Origin: Thermoleophilia bacterium
Lineage (GTDB): Bacteria; Actinomycetota; Thermoleophilia; Gaiellales; Gaiellaceae
Assembly: GCA_023382435.1 (NCBI GenBank)
Contig: JAHDVS010000009.1
Location: forward strand, 1 to 64,000
DNA: 64,000 nucleotides
Direction of reading: 5' to 3'
The position numbers and the translations under genes are program-made. Every line of letters starts with the position of its first letter. Within the stretch, counting starts at the first letter, position 1. Of the stretch, positions 24,175-32,783 are shown piece after piece. The notes under the pieces were generated by a model. That model made no database searches. It saw nothing but the letters and a program-made list of their open reading frames with translations, and was not told the DNA's origin.

Positions 24175-25151
24175 GCGCGCGGTGTCCCGAGCAGCGCCGG
24201 CCGCGCGCTGCGCCAGAGCAGGATCGCCCCGCCCGGGAGCGCCGTCGCGATCGTGACCGCGTAGAACAAAAACCCGGTCGCGAACGCCGCGTCGGCGTCG
24301 ACACCGAAGCGGCCGAGGAACGCGACGAAGAACGCCTCGCGCACCCCGAGGCCGTTGATCGTGAACGGCACCATCATCACGAGAAAGAGCAGCGGCCCGA
24401 GGATCACGTACACGAGTGGCGACACGTCCACGCCCACCGCCTCGCCGCAGAGCCAGATCGCGGCGATCCGGGCCGCCTGCAGGACGACGGTGACTCCCAG
24501 CACGGCCGAGAGGGCGCGGGGATGGTCACGGTAGCCGTGCAGGCCTTCGTAGACGCTCGACGCGGGCCCCTCGACGCGCAGGCGTGCCGCGAGCGGCCGC
24601 AGCAAGCCGAGGCGTGCCCGGGCCCGCGTCGAGAACATGAGGAAGAAGCCGGCCGCCACGAGCGCGACCGAGACGGCCTCGATCCAGACGAGGTAGCCGA
24701 TCCCCCGGAAGCGGCCGGCCGCGACGGCGAGCCCGACCGCCACCATCACAAGCGTGCCCGCCGAGCCGATCACGCGTTCGAGCAGGATCGCCGCGGCAAC
24801 CTCGCCCCGGCGCCCGGGGTGCTTGCGCCCGTGCTCGACGATCCGCACGGCGTCGCCGCCGATCGAGGTCGGGAGCACCTGCCCGGCCGCGTAGCCGACG
24901 AAGTAGAGCCCGGTCAGGAAGCCGAGCCGCTCCCGGATTCCCCTGGCCGCGAGCAGGAGCTGCCAGCGCCAGGCCATCCCCCAGGTGGTGGCGAGAAAGA
25001 GCGCAAGCGCACCCAAGAGCGCGAGCCCGTTCGAGCTTCCGACCAGGTCGACCGCCCTCCCGACGTCGATCTGCCAGACCAGATAGGCGATCACCGCGCC
25101 GGAGACAGCGACCTTGAGCGCGATCCGCGCGGGCCGGGTCAGCCGGCTCAT
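24171..25151 (-). CDS. Lysylphosphatidylglycerol synthase TM-domain family membrane protein
   Basis: 326 residues with about eight membrane segments. The family motif PTSIGGDAVRIVEHGR is at about residues 94-109, followed by EVAAAILLERVIGS. A C-terminal block PFTINGLGVREAFFVAFLGRFG near 262-283 is also typical. Proteins of this family (UPF0104, related to the flippase part of MprF) are common beside glycosyltransferases and may move or anchor lipid-linked intermediates; no lysyl-transferase domain is attached. ATG overlaps the aminotransferase stop as ATGA. Confidence 0.87.
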   Translation of the reverse strand: MSRLTRPARIALKVAVSGAVIAYLVWQIDVGRAVDLVGSSNGLALLGALALFLATTWGMAWRWQLLLAARGIRERLGFLTGLYFVGYAAGQVLPTSIGGDAVRIVEHGRKHPGRRGEVAAAILLERVIGSAGTLVMVAVGLAVAAGRFRGIGYLVWIEAVSVALVAAGFFLMFSTRARARLGLLRPLAARLRVEGPASSVYEGLHGYRDHPRALSAVLGVTVVLQAARIAAIWLCGEAVGVDVSPLVYVILGPLLFLVMMVPFTINGLGVREAFFVAFLGRFGVDADAAFATGFLFYAVTIATALPGGAILLWRSARPALLGTPRA

Positions 25152-26302
25152 CGCCCGGTGAAGCGCGCGTGCACGCGGCGGAGCGCCTCGATCGCGTCGC
25201 GGATGTCAGCGGCCGTGTGGGCCGGGGAGAGCGGCAGCGAGAGCACCTCGGCCCCCGCGAGCTCGGCGACCGGCAGGCGCGCCTGGTCGGGGAAGCGCTC
25301 GCGGTAGAACGTCAGCCGGTGCACCGGCAGGAAGTGAATGCTCGTGCCGATGTTCTCCGCCGCGAGCGCACGCTGGTACTCGTCGCGGGTCGCGCCGGCC
25401 AGCGTCGCGTCGATGCGCACGACGTAGAGGTGGAGCGCGTGCGTGTCACGCGGATCGCGGGCAAGCGGCGTCACGCCGGCGAGGCCGGCCACCGCCCGGT
25501 CGTAGGCTGCCACGTGGGCGAGCCTCACCTCGCGGTGGCGCTCGAGCTTGTCGAGTTGGCAGAGCGCGATCGCAGCGTTCACGTCGGCGAGGTTGGCCTT
25601 GAAGCCGGCCCGCCGCACGTCGTAGTGCGCCCCGTCGCCGCGCCGCATCAGACGGAGCTCGCGGATCTCGTCCGCGATCTCGTCCCGATCGGTGGTGACG
25701 ACGCCACCCTCACCGGCGGCGACGTTCTTCGTCGCGTAGAGGGAGAAGCAGGTCACGTCGGCGATCGAGCCGACCTTCCGCCCGCGATAGGCGCTCTCGA
25801 CCGCGTGGGCGGCGTCCTCGACGACGAGCCAGCCGCGCTCGCGGGCGAGCGCGATGGTCGGGTCGAGATCGCACGGCTGCCCCGCGAAGTCGACGGGGAT
25901 GACCGCGCGCGTGCGCGGGGTCGCCGCCGCCACGACGAGCTCCGGGTCGATCGTCAGGTCGGACTCCCGCACGTCGCAGAAGACCGGGCGCGCGCCGGCA
26001 TGGACGACCACGTTTGCGGTGGCGGGCCAGGTGATCGGGCTCGTGATCACCTCGTCGCCCGCGCCGATCCCGCCGGCGACGAGCGCGAGCTGCAGCGCAG
26101 CGGTTCCCGACGAGACAGCGAGCGCGTGGCGCGCCCCGGTCAGCTCGGCGAACCGCCGCTCGAGCTCGGCGGCCCGGGGTCCGCTCGTGAGCCAGCCCGA
26201 GCGGAGCGCCGCGGCGACCGCCTCGACCTCCTCCTCACCGACGGCGGGCGGCTGGAACGAGAGGAACGCCTCGCGGACGCTACTGGGCGACGACCTCTGC
26301 AT
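25148..26302 (-). CDS. DegT/DnrJ/EryC1/StrS-family sugar aminotransferase 1
   Basis: 384 residues. PLP-dependent transaminase of nucleotide keto-sugars. AVSSGTAALQLAL near residues 62-74, ITSPITWPATANVVVHAGARPVFCDV near 84-109 (split), the Asp in VVEDAAHAVES near 157-167, and the PLP lysine in YATKNVAAGEGG near 190-199. C-terminal FLPVHRLTFYRERFPDQARLP matches the family. With the dehydratase two genes upstream it likely forms a 4-amino-4,6-dideoxy sugar. ATG lies 23 nt inside the end of the ATP-grasp gene. Confidence 0.92.
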   Translation of the reverse strand: MQRSSPSSVREAFLSFQPPAVGEEEVEAVAAALRSGWLTSGPRAAELERRFAELTGARHALAVSSGTAALQLALVAGGIGAGDEVITSPITWPATANVVVHAGARPVFCDVRESDLTIDPELVVAAATPRTRAVIPVDFAGQPCDLDPTIALARERGWLVVEDAAHAVESAYRGRKVGSIADVTCFSLYATKNVAAGEGGVVTTDRDEIADEIRELRLMRRGDGAHYDVRRAGFKANLADVNAAIALCQLDKLERHREVRLAHVAAYDRAVAGLAGVTPLARDPRDTHALHLYVVRIDATLAGATRDEYQRALAAENIGTSIHFLPVHRLTFYRERFPDQARLPVAELAGAEVLSLPLSPAHTAADIRDAIEALRRVHARFTGR

Positions 26303-27524
26303 GGGCAGTCACGAAGCGTACGCACTCGGCGGCACGGCCGGCCCGGGCGAGCGCCTCGTCGCGGGAGCGGCCGGTGGCGAGCACGAAGCCGGCGCGGTCG
26401 GAGCCGCGCCGGAGCTGGCCGAACGTCCAGCCGGGGCGGCGGTAGCTGCGGGCCTCCACGACACCGTCCACGCCGAGAGCCCGCTCGAGCCCCTCCACCC
26501 GCAGGAGCTCGCCGGGTACGGCCACGAGGAAGCGCACGCACGCGCCGCCGCGCGGGCGTGGCCTCGGTACCTCGACCCTCTCGCCGAGCGCAGCGGCGAG
26601 CGCGAGCGCGTTGAGGTCGACGCCGGTCGCTGCGAGGCAAAGCTCCGCGTCATGGCCGCCGCCGAGGCGGGCGGCCAGCTCGACCACCCTGGGCCCGTCC
26701 GGCCCGAGCACGATCTGCGTGTAGGTGGGCCCGTCCGTGATCCCGAGCGCCGCCGCAGCGCTCTCGGCCGCCGCGGCGGCGGCCCGAGCGCCGGCTCCCG
26801 GCCAGGCGTGGGCGAGCGCGACCCCGAAGGCCGGGGGCTCGGCCCGGATGCGGTCGGTCACCGTCAGCGGGAAGAAACGGCCGCCGCTCGAGAACGCGTT
26901 CACGGTCACTTCCTGCCCCGGCACGAGCTCCTCGACGAGGCACTGCCGCGAGCGCGAGACGCGCAGGGCCTCCTCGATCGCCCCGGGGAGGCCGCCGGGC
27001 GCCTCGACGAGCGAAAGGCCCCGCTGACCCTGGCGATCCGGTGCCTTGACGACGCAGGGGAAGCCGAGCTCGACGGCCGCCGCCGCGGCGCCCTCCGGCG
27101 AGCCCGCAAGCGCGTGGCGTGGCTGCGGAACCCCCGCCTCCGCGAACCGCTCGCGCTGGCGCAGTTTCGAGACCGCGAGCGCGGCAGCGTCGGGATCGAG
27201 CGGGTGCGCGAGCCCGAGGCGGTCCGCGAGCCGCGCCGCGATCGCCACCGGCCAGTCGATCCCGGGCGCGACGATCCCGTCGGGCAGCTCGGCACGCGCG
27301 AGCCTGTCGAGGCTTTCCTCGTCCTCGGCCGACACGATCGCGCGGCGATCCGCGTACTCGAAGCCCGGGGCGGAGGGATCGCGGTCGCAGGCGATCACGA
27401 ACAGGCCGCGCTCCCGTGCGGCCCGAAGGAGCCCGAGCTGCGCCGGCCCGGCGCCTAGGACGAGAAGACGTCTGCCTGGGCTCGTAGGACGGGCTCCCAC
27501 CAGGAGCGGTTGTCGACGTACCAC
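26280..27524 (-). CDS. ATP-grasp carboxylate-amine ligase, in sugar-modification operon
   Basis: 414 residues. N-terminal preATP-grasp Rossmann part RRLLVLGAGPAQLGLLRAA near residues 18-36 and FVIACDRDPSAPGFEYAD. ATP-grasp region: KLRQRERFAEAGVPQPRH, FPCVVKAPDRQGQRGLSLVE near 155-174 and CLVEELVPGQEVTVNAF near 195-211; metal ligands in RVVELAARLGGGHDAEL near 286-302. It probably couples an amino acid or similar carboxylate to an amine, perhaps the aminosugar made by the next gene. Start is uncertain: GTG at 27524 or 27500, both inside the end of the dehydratase gene. Confidence 0.83.
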   Translation of the reverse strand: MVRRQPLLVGARPTSPGRRLLVLGAGPAQLGLLRAARERGLFVIACDRDPSAPGFEYADRRAIVSAEDEESLDRLARAELPDGIVAPGIDWPVAIAARLADRLGLAHPLDPDAAALAVSKLRQRERFAEAGVPQPRHALAGSPEGAAAAAVELGFPCVVKAPDRQGQRGLSLVEAPGGLPGAIEEALRVSRSRQCLVEELVPGQEVTVNAFSSGGRFFPLTVTDRIRAEPPAFGVALAHAWPGAGARAAAAAAESAAAALGITDGPTYTQIVLGPDGPRVVELAARLGGGHDAELCLAATGVDLNALALAAALGERVEVPRPRPRGGACVRFLVAVPGELLRVEGLERALGVDGVVEARSYRRPGWTFGQLRRGSDRAGFVLATGRSRDEALARAGRAAECVRFVTAHAEVVAQ

Positions 27525-28453
27525 GCGATCGTGCGCTCGAGCCCGCGCTCGAACGACGTTCGCGCGCGCCAGCCGAGCAGCCTCTCCGCCTTCTCCGTCG
27601 AGCCGATGTGCCGGTCGACCTGGCCGGGCCGCTCGTCGACATGCGCCTTCAGCGACTCCGGCTTGCCGAGACCGGCGAGCACGAGGCTGGCGATCTCGGC
27701 GACGGCGATGTCGGCGCCCGTGGCGACATTGATCGCCTCGCCGGCTACGGCGTCCAGGTCGGCCTCGATCGCCGCCTCGATCGCCTCGGCGTCGTCGTCC
27801 ACGTACAGCCAGTCGCGGCTCGCGAGGCCCCGGCCGTGGATCGTCAGCGGCCGGTTCGAAAGCGCCTGGGTGATGAAGCGGGGGATCACCTTCTCGGGAT
27901 GCTGGTAGGGCCCGTAGTTGTTGAACGGGCGCAGGATCACGATCGGCAGCTCGTACGTAGTCGCGTACGCGTAGGCGAGGCGGTCACCGCCCGCCTTCGT
28001 GGCCGCGTAGGGGCTGCGGGGGTTGAGCGGGTGCTCCTCGTCCATCGGGTCGAGCTCCGCGGTTCCGTACACCTCGCTCGAGGAGATCAGCACGAACCGC
28101 TCGACGGGGCTGTCGCGGATCGCGTCGAGGAGGATCTGCGTGCCCTCGACGTTCGTGGTCACGAACTCGGATGCGCCCTCGAGGATCGACTTCTCGACGT
28201 GCGACTCGGCCGCCGCGTTCACGATCACGTCGACGCCGGCGACGACGTCGCGCACGAGCCCCTGGTCGCGGATGTCCCCGTGGACGAAGGAGAGCCGCTC
28301 GTGCCCGAGCACGTCGGCGAGGTTGCTCGTGTTGCCCGCGTAGGTAAGCGCGTCGAGCGAGACCACGTCGTACGGCGTGCGGGCGAGCAGGTGGCGAATC
28401 ACGTTGGACGGTATGAACCCGCAGCCGCCGGTGACGAGGATGCGCTTCTTCAT
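27455..28453 (-). CDS. dTDP-glucose 4,6-dehydratase-like NAD-dependent sugar dehydratase
   Basis: 332 residues. Extended SDR with VSLDALTYAGNTSNL near residues 31-45, the block typical of RmlB. ISSSEVYGTAELDPMDEEHPLNPRSPYAATKAGGDRL (split) spans the catalytic Ser, acidic residues and YxxxK near 123-160; RPFNNYGPYQHPEKVIPRF follows. The NAD-binding motif reads TGGCGFIPSN: the third glycine position is proline, which is uncommon. Likely makes a 4-keto-6-deoxy sugar nucleotide for the aminotransferase downstream. ATG overlaps the glycosyltransferase stop as ATGA. Confidence 0.88.
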   Translation of the reverse strand: MKKRILVTGGCGFIPSNVIRHLLARTPYDVVSLDALTYAGNTSNLADVLGHERLSFVHGDIRDQGLVRDVVAGVDVIVNAAAESHVEKSILEGASEFVTTNVEGTQILLDAIRDSPVERFVLISSSEVYGTAELDPMDEEHPLNPRSPYAATKAGGDRLAYAYATTYELPIVILRPFNNYGPYQHPEKVIPRFITQALSNRPLTIHGRGLASRDWLYVDDDAEAIEAAIEADLDAVAGEAINVATGADIAVAEIASLVLAGLGKPESLKAHVDERPGQVDRHIGSTEKAERLLGWRARTSFERGLERTIAWYVDNRSWWEPVLRAQADVFSS

Positions 28454-29445
28454 TCTTCCCCGGCCGCCCCGGGCGCACCGAGCTCCCGGTCGATCGTGTA
28501 GAGCGGCCTGCCCTCGACGTCGCGCTGGATCCGGTTCAGGTACTCGCCGACGAGCGCCATGATGAAGCCCTGGAGCCCGAGCACGCCGAGCACGAGCCCG
28601 GCGAGGAAGAGCAGGCCCGGGAAGTCGCCGCGAAGCGCCCAGACGACCACTCCCCAGGTCACGACGGCGACGGCGGCGAGGGCGCAGGCGGCACCGACGA
28701 GGATCCCGGCGACCTGGATCGGGCGCGGCCAGAAGCCGGCCAGGACGTGCAACGCGAGCCGCGTCAGCCGCAGCGGGGAGTAGCGCGAGCGGTCGCGCCG
28801 GGCGCGGTGGTCGAGGTCGACCTCGACCACGCTCGCACCGGTCGAGAGTACGAGGGCCTTCGTGAACTTCTGCTTGCCGATCGCTCCGAGCACCGGCTCG
28901 ACCGCGTCGCGGCGGTAGGCGTTGAAGGCGCAGCCGAAGTCGCTGATGCCCGCACCGGTGAAGCGCCTGAGCATCCCGTTGATGAGCAGCGACGGGAGCG
29001 TTCGCCCCCAGGAGTCCTCGCGGCTGATCCTCCGCCCGCTCGCGACGTCGGCGCCGGTCTCGATCGCCTCGACGAGCTTCGGCAGGTCGGCCGGCGAGTT
29101 CTGGAGATCGCCGTCCATGGTGACCACGATCTGCCCGCGCGCGCGGGCGATCCCCGCGTGCATGGCCGGATGCTGGCCCGCGTTTCGCTTGAGCCGGACC
29201 GCACGCAGGCTCGGCTCCTCACGGTGCAGCCGCTCGAGGATCGGCCAGGTGCCGTCGCGCGAGCCGTCGTCGACGACGATCAGCTCGAACGAGCGCCCCA
29301 TCTGCCCGAGCGCACGCGCCGCGAGACGAACGACCTCCTCGACCGTTCGCTCCTCGTCGAAGACGGGGATGACGACGGAGACGTGGGGTGTGCCCGGCCC
29401 GGCGGCGGCGCCGACGGGACGAGACACGAGCTCGATCTGCGTCAT
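28450..29445 (-). CDS. Polyprenyl-phosphate glycosyltransferase, GtrB/DPM1-like
   Basis: 331 residues. Catalytic GT2 domain: VSVVIPVFDEERTVEEVV near residues 22-39, VVDDGSRDGTWPIL near 57-70, RNAGQHPAMHAGIARARG near 87-104 and the metal site TMDGDLQNSPADLPKLV near 108-124. Two hydrophobic helices near 235-300 anchor it. It likely transfers a sugar from a nucleotide donor to polyprenyl phosphate for use outside the cytoplasm. First gene of the leftward six-gene operon. A TAGCAT stands 24 nt before the ATG, so this unit has a short leader. Confidence 0.9.
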   Translation of the reverse strand: MTQIELVSRPVGAAAGPGTPHVSVVIPVFDEERTVEEVVRLAARALGQMGRSFELIVVDDGSRDGTWPILERLHREEPSLRAVRLKRNAGQHPAMHAGIARARGQIVVTMDGDLQNSPADLPKLVEAIETGADVASGRRISREDSWGRTLPSLLINGMLRRFTGAGISDFGCAFNAYRRDAVEPVLGAIGKQKFTKALVLSTGASVVEVDLDHRARRDRSRYSPLRLTRLALHVLAGFWPRPIQVAGILVGAACALAAVAVVTWGVVVWALRGDFPGLLFLAGLVLGVLGLQGFIMALVGEYLNRIQRDVEGRPLYTIDRELGAPGAAGEE

Positions 29446-29538
29446 GGTCGATTCACCGCTCGGCCAGCGATGCTACCAGCCGCCCCGCCGCCCCCGGCGC
29501 GCTCGGCGACGCCCGATGGCTCGCGGCGGGCGCCGCTC

Positions 29539-29544
29539 TAGACT
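29539..29544 (+). promoter_or_regulatory. -10 TAGACT, leaderless promoter of sulfotransferase 2
   Basis: TAGACT ends 6 nt before the GTG at 29551. Confidence 0.6.
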
Positions 29545-29550
29545 GGCCGC

Positions 29551-30426
29551 GTGAGCCGCTCCGAGGCACCCGGTCGCGATCCCACCGCCGCAATTGGCTG
29601 GCGCCTCGCGATGCGCTGGCGCGCGGCGACCCGGGCGAGCCGTGTCCTGCCCGACTTCCTCGTGCTCGGCGGGCAGCGGTGCGGCTCGACCTCGCTGTTC
29701 GCGATCCTCTGCGAGCACCCGCAGGTGCTGGCGCCGAGCCACAAGGAGCTGCACCATTTCGACCGGTCTCGCCACGGCGACCTCTCGTTCTACCGCCGCG
29801 CCTTCCCGCTCGCGGCGCACCGGGCGGCACGCGCCCGGCGGCTGTCGTTGCCCGTGCTGACCGGGGAGGCGACGACGTACTACCTCTTCCACCCGGGGGT
29901 GCCCGAGCGAGTGGCCCGGGCGCTCCCGGACGCGCGCCTCGTCGCGATCCTGCGCGACCCGGTCGACCGCGCCTACTCCCACTACCAGCTCTCGGTCCGG
30001 GGCGGCCGCGAGACGCTCCGGTTCGAGGAGGCCCTCGACGCGGAGGAGGAGCGGCTGGCCGGCGAGGAGGAGCGGCTGGCCCACGATCCCGCGTACGACA
30101 GCTACTCGCACCGCTACCACTCCTACGTGACACGGGGCGTCTACCTGCCCCAGCTCGAGCGCTGGCACGCGTGCTTCGGGCGCGAGCGGCTGCTCGTCCT
30201 GCGCAGCGAGGACCTGTTCGAGCGGCCGGTGGAGACGGTCGAGCGGGTCACGACCTTCCTCGGGGTCGAGATCCACCCGGGCCCCCTGCCGGCGCCGCGC
30301 AATCGCGTCACCTACGAGCAGATGGCGCCCGGCACGCGCGAGCGGCTACGCCGCCTCCTCGCCGGTCCCAATAGCCGCCTCGAGGAGTACCTCGACCGGG
30401 AGCTCGGCTGGCAGCGACCGGGTTGA
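29551..30426 (+). CDS. Sulfotransferase family protein 2, heparan N/O-sulfotransferase-like
   Basis: 291 residues. 5'-phosphosulfate loop VLGGQRCGSTSLFAIL near residues 38-53, then KELHHFD, and the 3'-phosphate motif LVAILRDPVDRAYSHYQLSVR near 130-150, all close to the domain found in animal glycosaminoglycan sulfotransferases. RGVYLPQLERWHACFGRERLLVLRSEDL (split) spans about 197-225. Differs in architecture from the other four sulfotransferases here, so probably sulfates a different position. Convergent with the flippase gene, 3 nt between stops. Confidence 0.9.
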   Translation: MSRSEAPGRDPTAAIGWRLAMRWRAATRASRVLPDFLVLGGQRCGSTSLFAILCEHPQVLAPSHKELHHFDRSRHGDLSFYRRAFPLAAHRAARARRLSLPVLTGEATTYYLFHPGVPERVARALPDARLVAILRDPVDRAYSHYQLSVRGGRETLRFEEALDAEEERLAGEEERLAHDPAYDSYSHRYHSYVTRGVYLPQLERWHACFGRERLLVLRSEDLFERPVETVERVTTFLGVEIHPGPLPAPRNRVTYEQMAPGTRERLRRLLAGPNSRLEEYLDRELGWQRPG

Positions 30427-30429
30427 CAG

Positions 30430-31929
30430 CTACGGAGCCTCCTCCTCCTCGACGGGAGGGGCGCCGCGTAACCGCCGGCGGCGGCCGGCAAGCGCCCGCA
30501 GCTCGGCCAGGTCGGCCCGGCGCAGCGCTCCCGCAGCGACGAGCCCGAGGGGGTAGGCGGCGACGAGCGCAAGGCGCAGGCCGATCCCGAGCGCTCCCCG
30601 CTCCGGCACGACCCAGATCGAGAGCGCGAGGAATCCGAGCGTGACGGCCGCGACGCGCGCGACGCGCAGCCACTCGTAGGCGACCGGGTAGCTGCGCTGG
30701 GAGTTCGCCCACTGGAGAGCGAACAGGAGGCCGTAGCCGATCACGGTCGTGATGCCGGCACCGACGATCCCGAAGCGGGGGATGAACCAGAAGTTGAGCC
30801 CGACCGTGACCGCGCCGGCCGTCCCGGCGACAAGCGGCGTGACCCGCGTGCGCTTCGAGATCGTCACCCCCACGTTCACGATCAGGTAAGCGCCGTAGAG
30901 GAGGATGCCGCCGGCGAGCAGCGGCACGACGAGCACCCCGTCGTGGGCCTCCTCGGGGAACGTGAGCAGGATGTAGGGGGCCGAGAGGAGCGTGACCGCG
31001 GCGAGCCCCCAGCCCGCGATCATCGACCAGTAGGTGAAGACCTCCCGGTAGGTCGCTTTCGCGACCTCGTCGCCCTCCTCGCCGCGGACGGCGTGCGCGA
31101 ACGGTGCCCACGCCGTCTGGAAGGCACCGACGATCACGAGCAACCCAGCGGCAACACGCCCGGCGGCAGCGTACTGACCCAGCTCGATCGTGCCGGCGAG
31201 GCGCTGGATCTGGATCCGGTCGGCGAGATTGAGCGCCCAGATCGCGAGGTTCGCGGGCATCAGCGGCAGCGAGAAGCGCAGGAGCTCGCCGAGCAGCCGG
31301 CGGTCGAAGCGCCCGAAGCCGACGGTGCGGCGGCGCGCGACGACGAGCCCCGCGTACACGGCGGCGGTGGCGGCGAAGGTCCCGAGGAGCAGACCGACCG
31401 CGCCCTGGTCGAGCCAGACGACGAGGATCAGCGTCAGCACGGCCGTCAGGGCGACGTTCAGCACCATCACCTGCACCCAGCGGCCTGCCCGCCGCTCGAT
31501 CCGGTAGATCCGGGCGAGGACGTCGTAGTTCATCGTCACCCAGAGCCCGAGCAGGCCTGCGGCGGCGGCGCCGCGGCTGACGTCGAGCAGCCCGGCGATT
31601 CGGTCGAGCAGGAGCGCGCCCGCGACGGTTCCGGCCGTGGAGACGGCGAGCACGAACGCGAACACGGTATGGATCACGGGCGACCAGTCCCCGTCCGGTG
31701 ACTCACCGAGAGTGAAGCGCGACATCGAGGCGACCATCCCGAGGCGCAGCACGATCGCGGCGACCGTGACGGCGGCGACCACTAGCTCCGCGACGCCGAA
31801 CGCCTCCGTCCCGGCGGCTGCCAGGTAGACCGGGACGAGGAAGAAGCCCGCGAGGCGAGCGAGGATTCCGCCGGAGCCGTACGTGAGCGACTGACCGACG
31901 AGGGCGCGGTGGCGCCCGCTCCGGCTCAT
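30430..31929 (-). CDS. Wzx-type polysaccharide flippase
   Basis: 499 residues, about 12-14 membrane segments spread along the protein. N-terminal LVGQSLTYGSGGILARLAGFFLVPVYL near residues 10-36 (split) is typical of the MATE/PST-type exporters of lipid-linked repeat units; RFSLPLMPANLAIWALNLADR near 228-248 is another usual block. The acidic tail PPVEEEEAP is cytoplasmic. ATG overlaps the sulfotransferase 3 stop as ATGA, so sulfotransferases 4 and 3 and the flippase are co-translated; sulfation may therefore precede translocation. Confidence 0.9.
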   Translation of the reverse strand: MSRSGRHRALVGQSLTYGSGGILARLAGFFLVPVYLAAAGTEAFGVAELVVAAVTVAAIVLRLGMVASMSRFTLGESPDGDWSPVIHTVFAFVLAVSTAGTVAGALLLDRIAGLLDVSRGAAAAGLLGLWVTMNYDVLARIYRIERRAGRWVQVMVLNVALTAVLTLILVVWLDQGAVGLLLGTFAATAAVYAGLVVARRRTVGFGRFDRRLLGELLRFSLPLMPANLAIWALNLADRIQIQRLAGTIELGQYAAAGRVAAGLLVIVGAFQTAWAPFAHAVRGEEGDEVAKATYREVFTYWSMIAGWGLAAVTLLSAPYILLTFPEEAHDGVLVVPLLAGGILLYGAYLIVNVGVTISKRTRVTPLVAGTAGAVTVGLNFWFIPRFGIVGAGITTVIGYGLLFALQWANSQRSYPVAYEWLRVARVAAVTLGFLALSIWVVPERGALGIGLRLALVAAYPLGLVAAGALRRADLAELRALAGRRRRLRGAPPVEEEEAP

Positions 31930-32783
31930 TCGCCCGGGTCGCCGAGCAGCCGCGCCACGAGCGGATCGGCGGGCGCCGACACGGAGCGACGCCGGAGCCC
32001 GTAGCCGAAGGCACGGGCGATCCGCTCGTAGCGCGCCTCGACGAGCGCGAGGTAGACACGCTTGCCCGGATGGCGCTTGCGCAGCTGCCAGCGCCCGAAG
32101 TAGCGCTCGTTGACGTCCGCGCGCGGCGTCCGGTCGGCCGCGAAGTTGTCGGCGTTGACGCCCCCCGTGACCTGCCGGCCGGGCGCGTGATCCTCGAGCC
32201 CGACAAGGCGGAACACCCGTCGGAGCGTCCCGTCGAGGTCGGCGACCAGATCCTCGTAGCGGACGAGCGCAACGGAGCGCAGGTGCGGCACGTCCGCCAG
32301 AGCGATGCGGTGCGCGCGAGCCCAGTGCGCGAGCAGCTCGTGGGGTCGCTGCGCGCTCCATTTCTGGGTGGCGCAGGCGACGGCGATGGGGTGTCGGACG
32401 ACGATCACGAACACCGCATCCGGGAAGAGCGACTGCAGGAATCTGAACATGAGCAGGTTCGGCGGGGACTTCTCGAGCAGGACGCGCCGCCCGAGGTCCC
32501 AGTGCGGCCCCCACTCCGCGAGCAGTCGCGCGCGGCTCTCGTCCGAGGCGAGCGGAGAGGACTCGGTCAGGTGGGCCTCGGGGAGGAACGCGAACCGCCC
32601 CGCCTGGCGGCCCTTGCTCACGATCGGGTACACGCTCTGCAGGTGCTGGCCCTCGTCGGCGGGGACGCCCGTGCCCTGGAACCCGCTCACCTCCGGGTGC
32701 TCGGCGAGCAGGCGCGCGAGCATCGTCGTGCCGCTGCGGTGGACGCCCCCGATGAAGAGATGCCGGTGTCCGCTCGAGCTCAA
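31926..32783 (-). CDS. Sulfotransferase family protein 3
   Basis: 285 residues. 5'-phosphosulfate loop FIGGVHRSGTTMLARLL near residues 10-26, LLEKSPPNLLMFRFLQSLFPDA near 100-121, 3'-phosphate motif VIVVRHPIAVACATQKW near 126-142, and VRYEDLVADLDGTLRRVF near 172-189. A shared block GVNADNFAADRTPRADVNERYF (split) near 206-227 marks it as a close paralogue of sulfotransferase 4. The start codon is TTG, overlapping the upstream stop as TTGA. Acceptor unknown, presumably the glycan exported by the adjoining flippase. Confidence 0.87.
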   Translation of the reverse strand: MSSSGHRHLFIGGVHRSGTTMLARLLAEHPEVSGFQGTGVPADEGQHLQSVYPIVSKGRQAGRFAFLPEAHLTESSPLASDESRARLLAEWGPHWDLGRRVLLEKSPPNLLMFRFLQSLFPDAVFVIVVRHPIAVACATQKWSAQRPHELLAHWARAHRIALADVPHLRSVALVRYEDLVADLDGTLRRVFRLVGLEDHAPGRQVTGGVNADNFAADRTPRADVNERYFGRWQLRKRHPGKRVYLALVEARYERIARAFGYGLRRRSVSAPADPLVARLLGDPGE

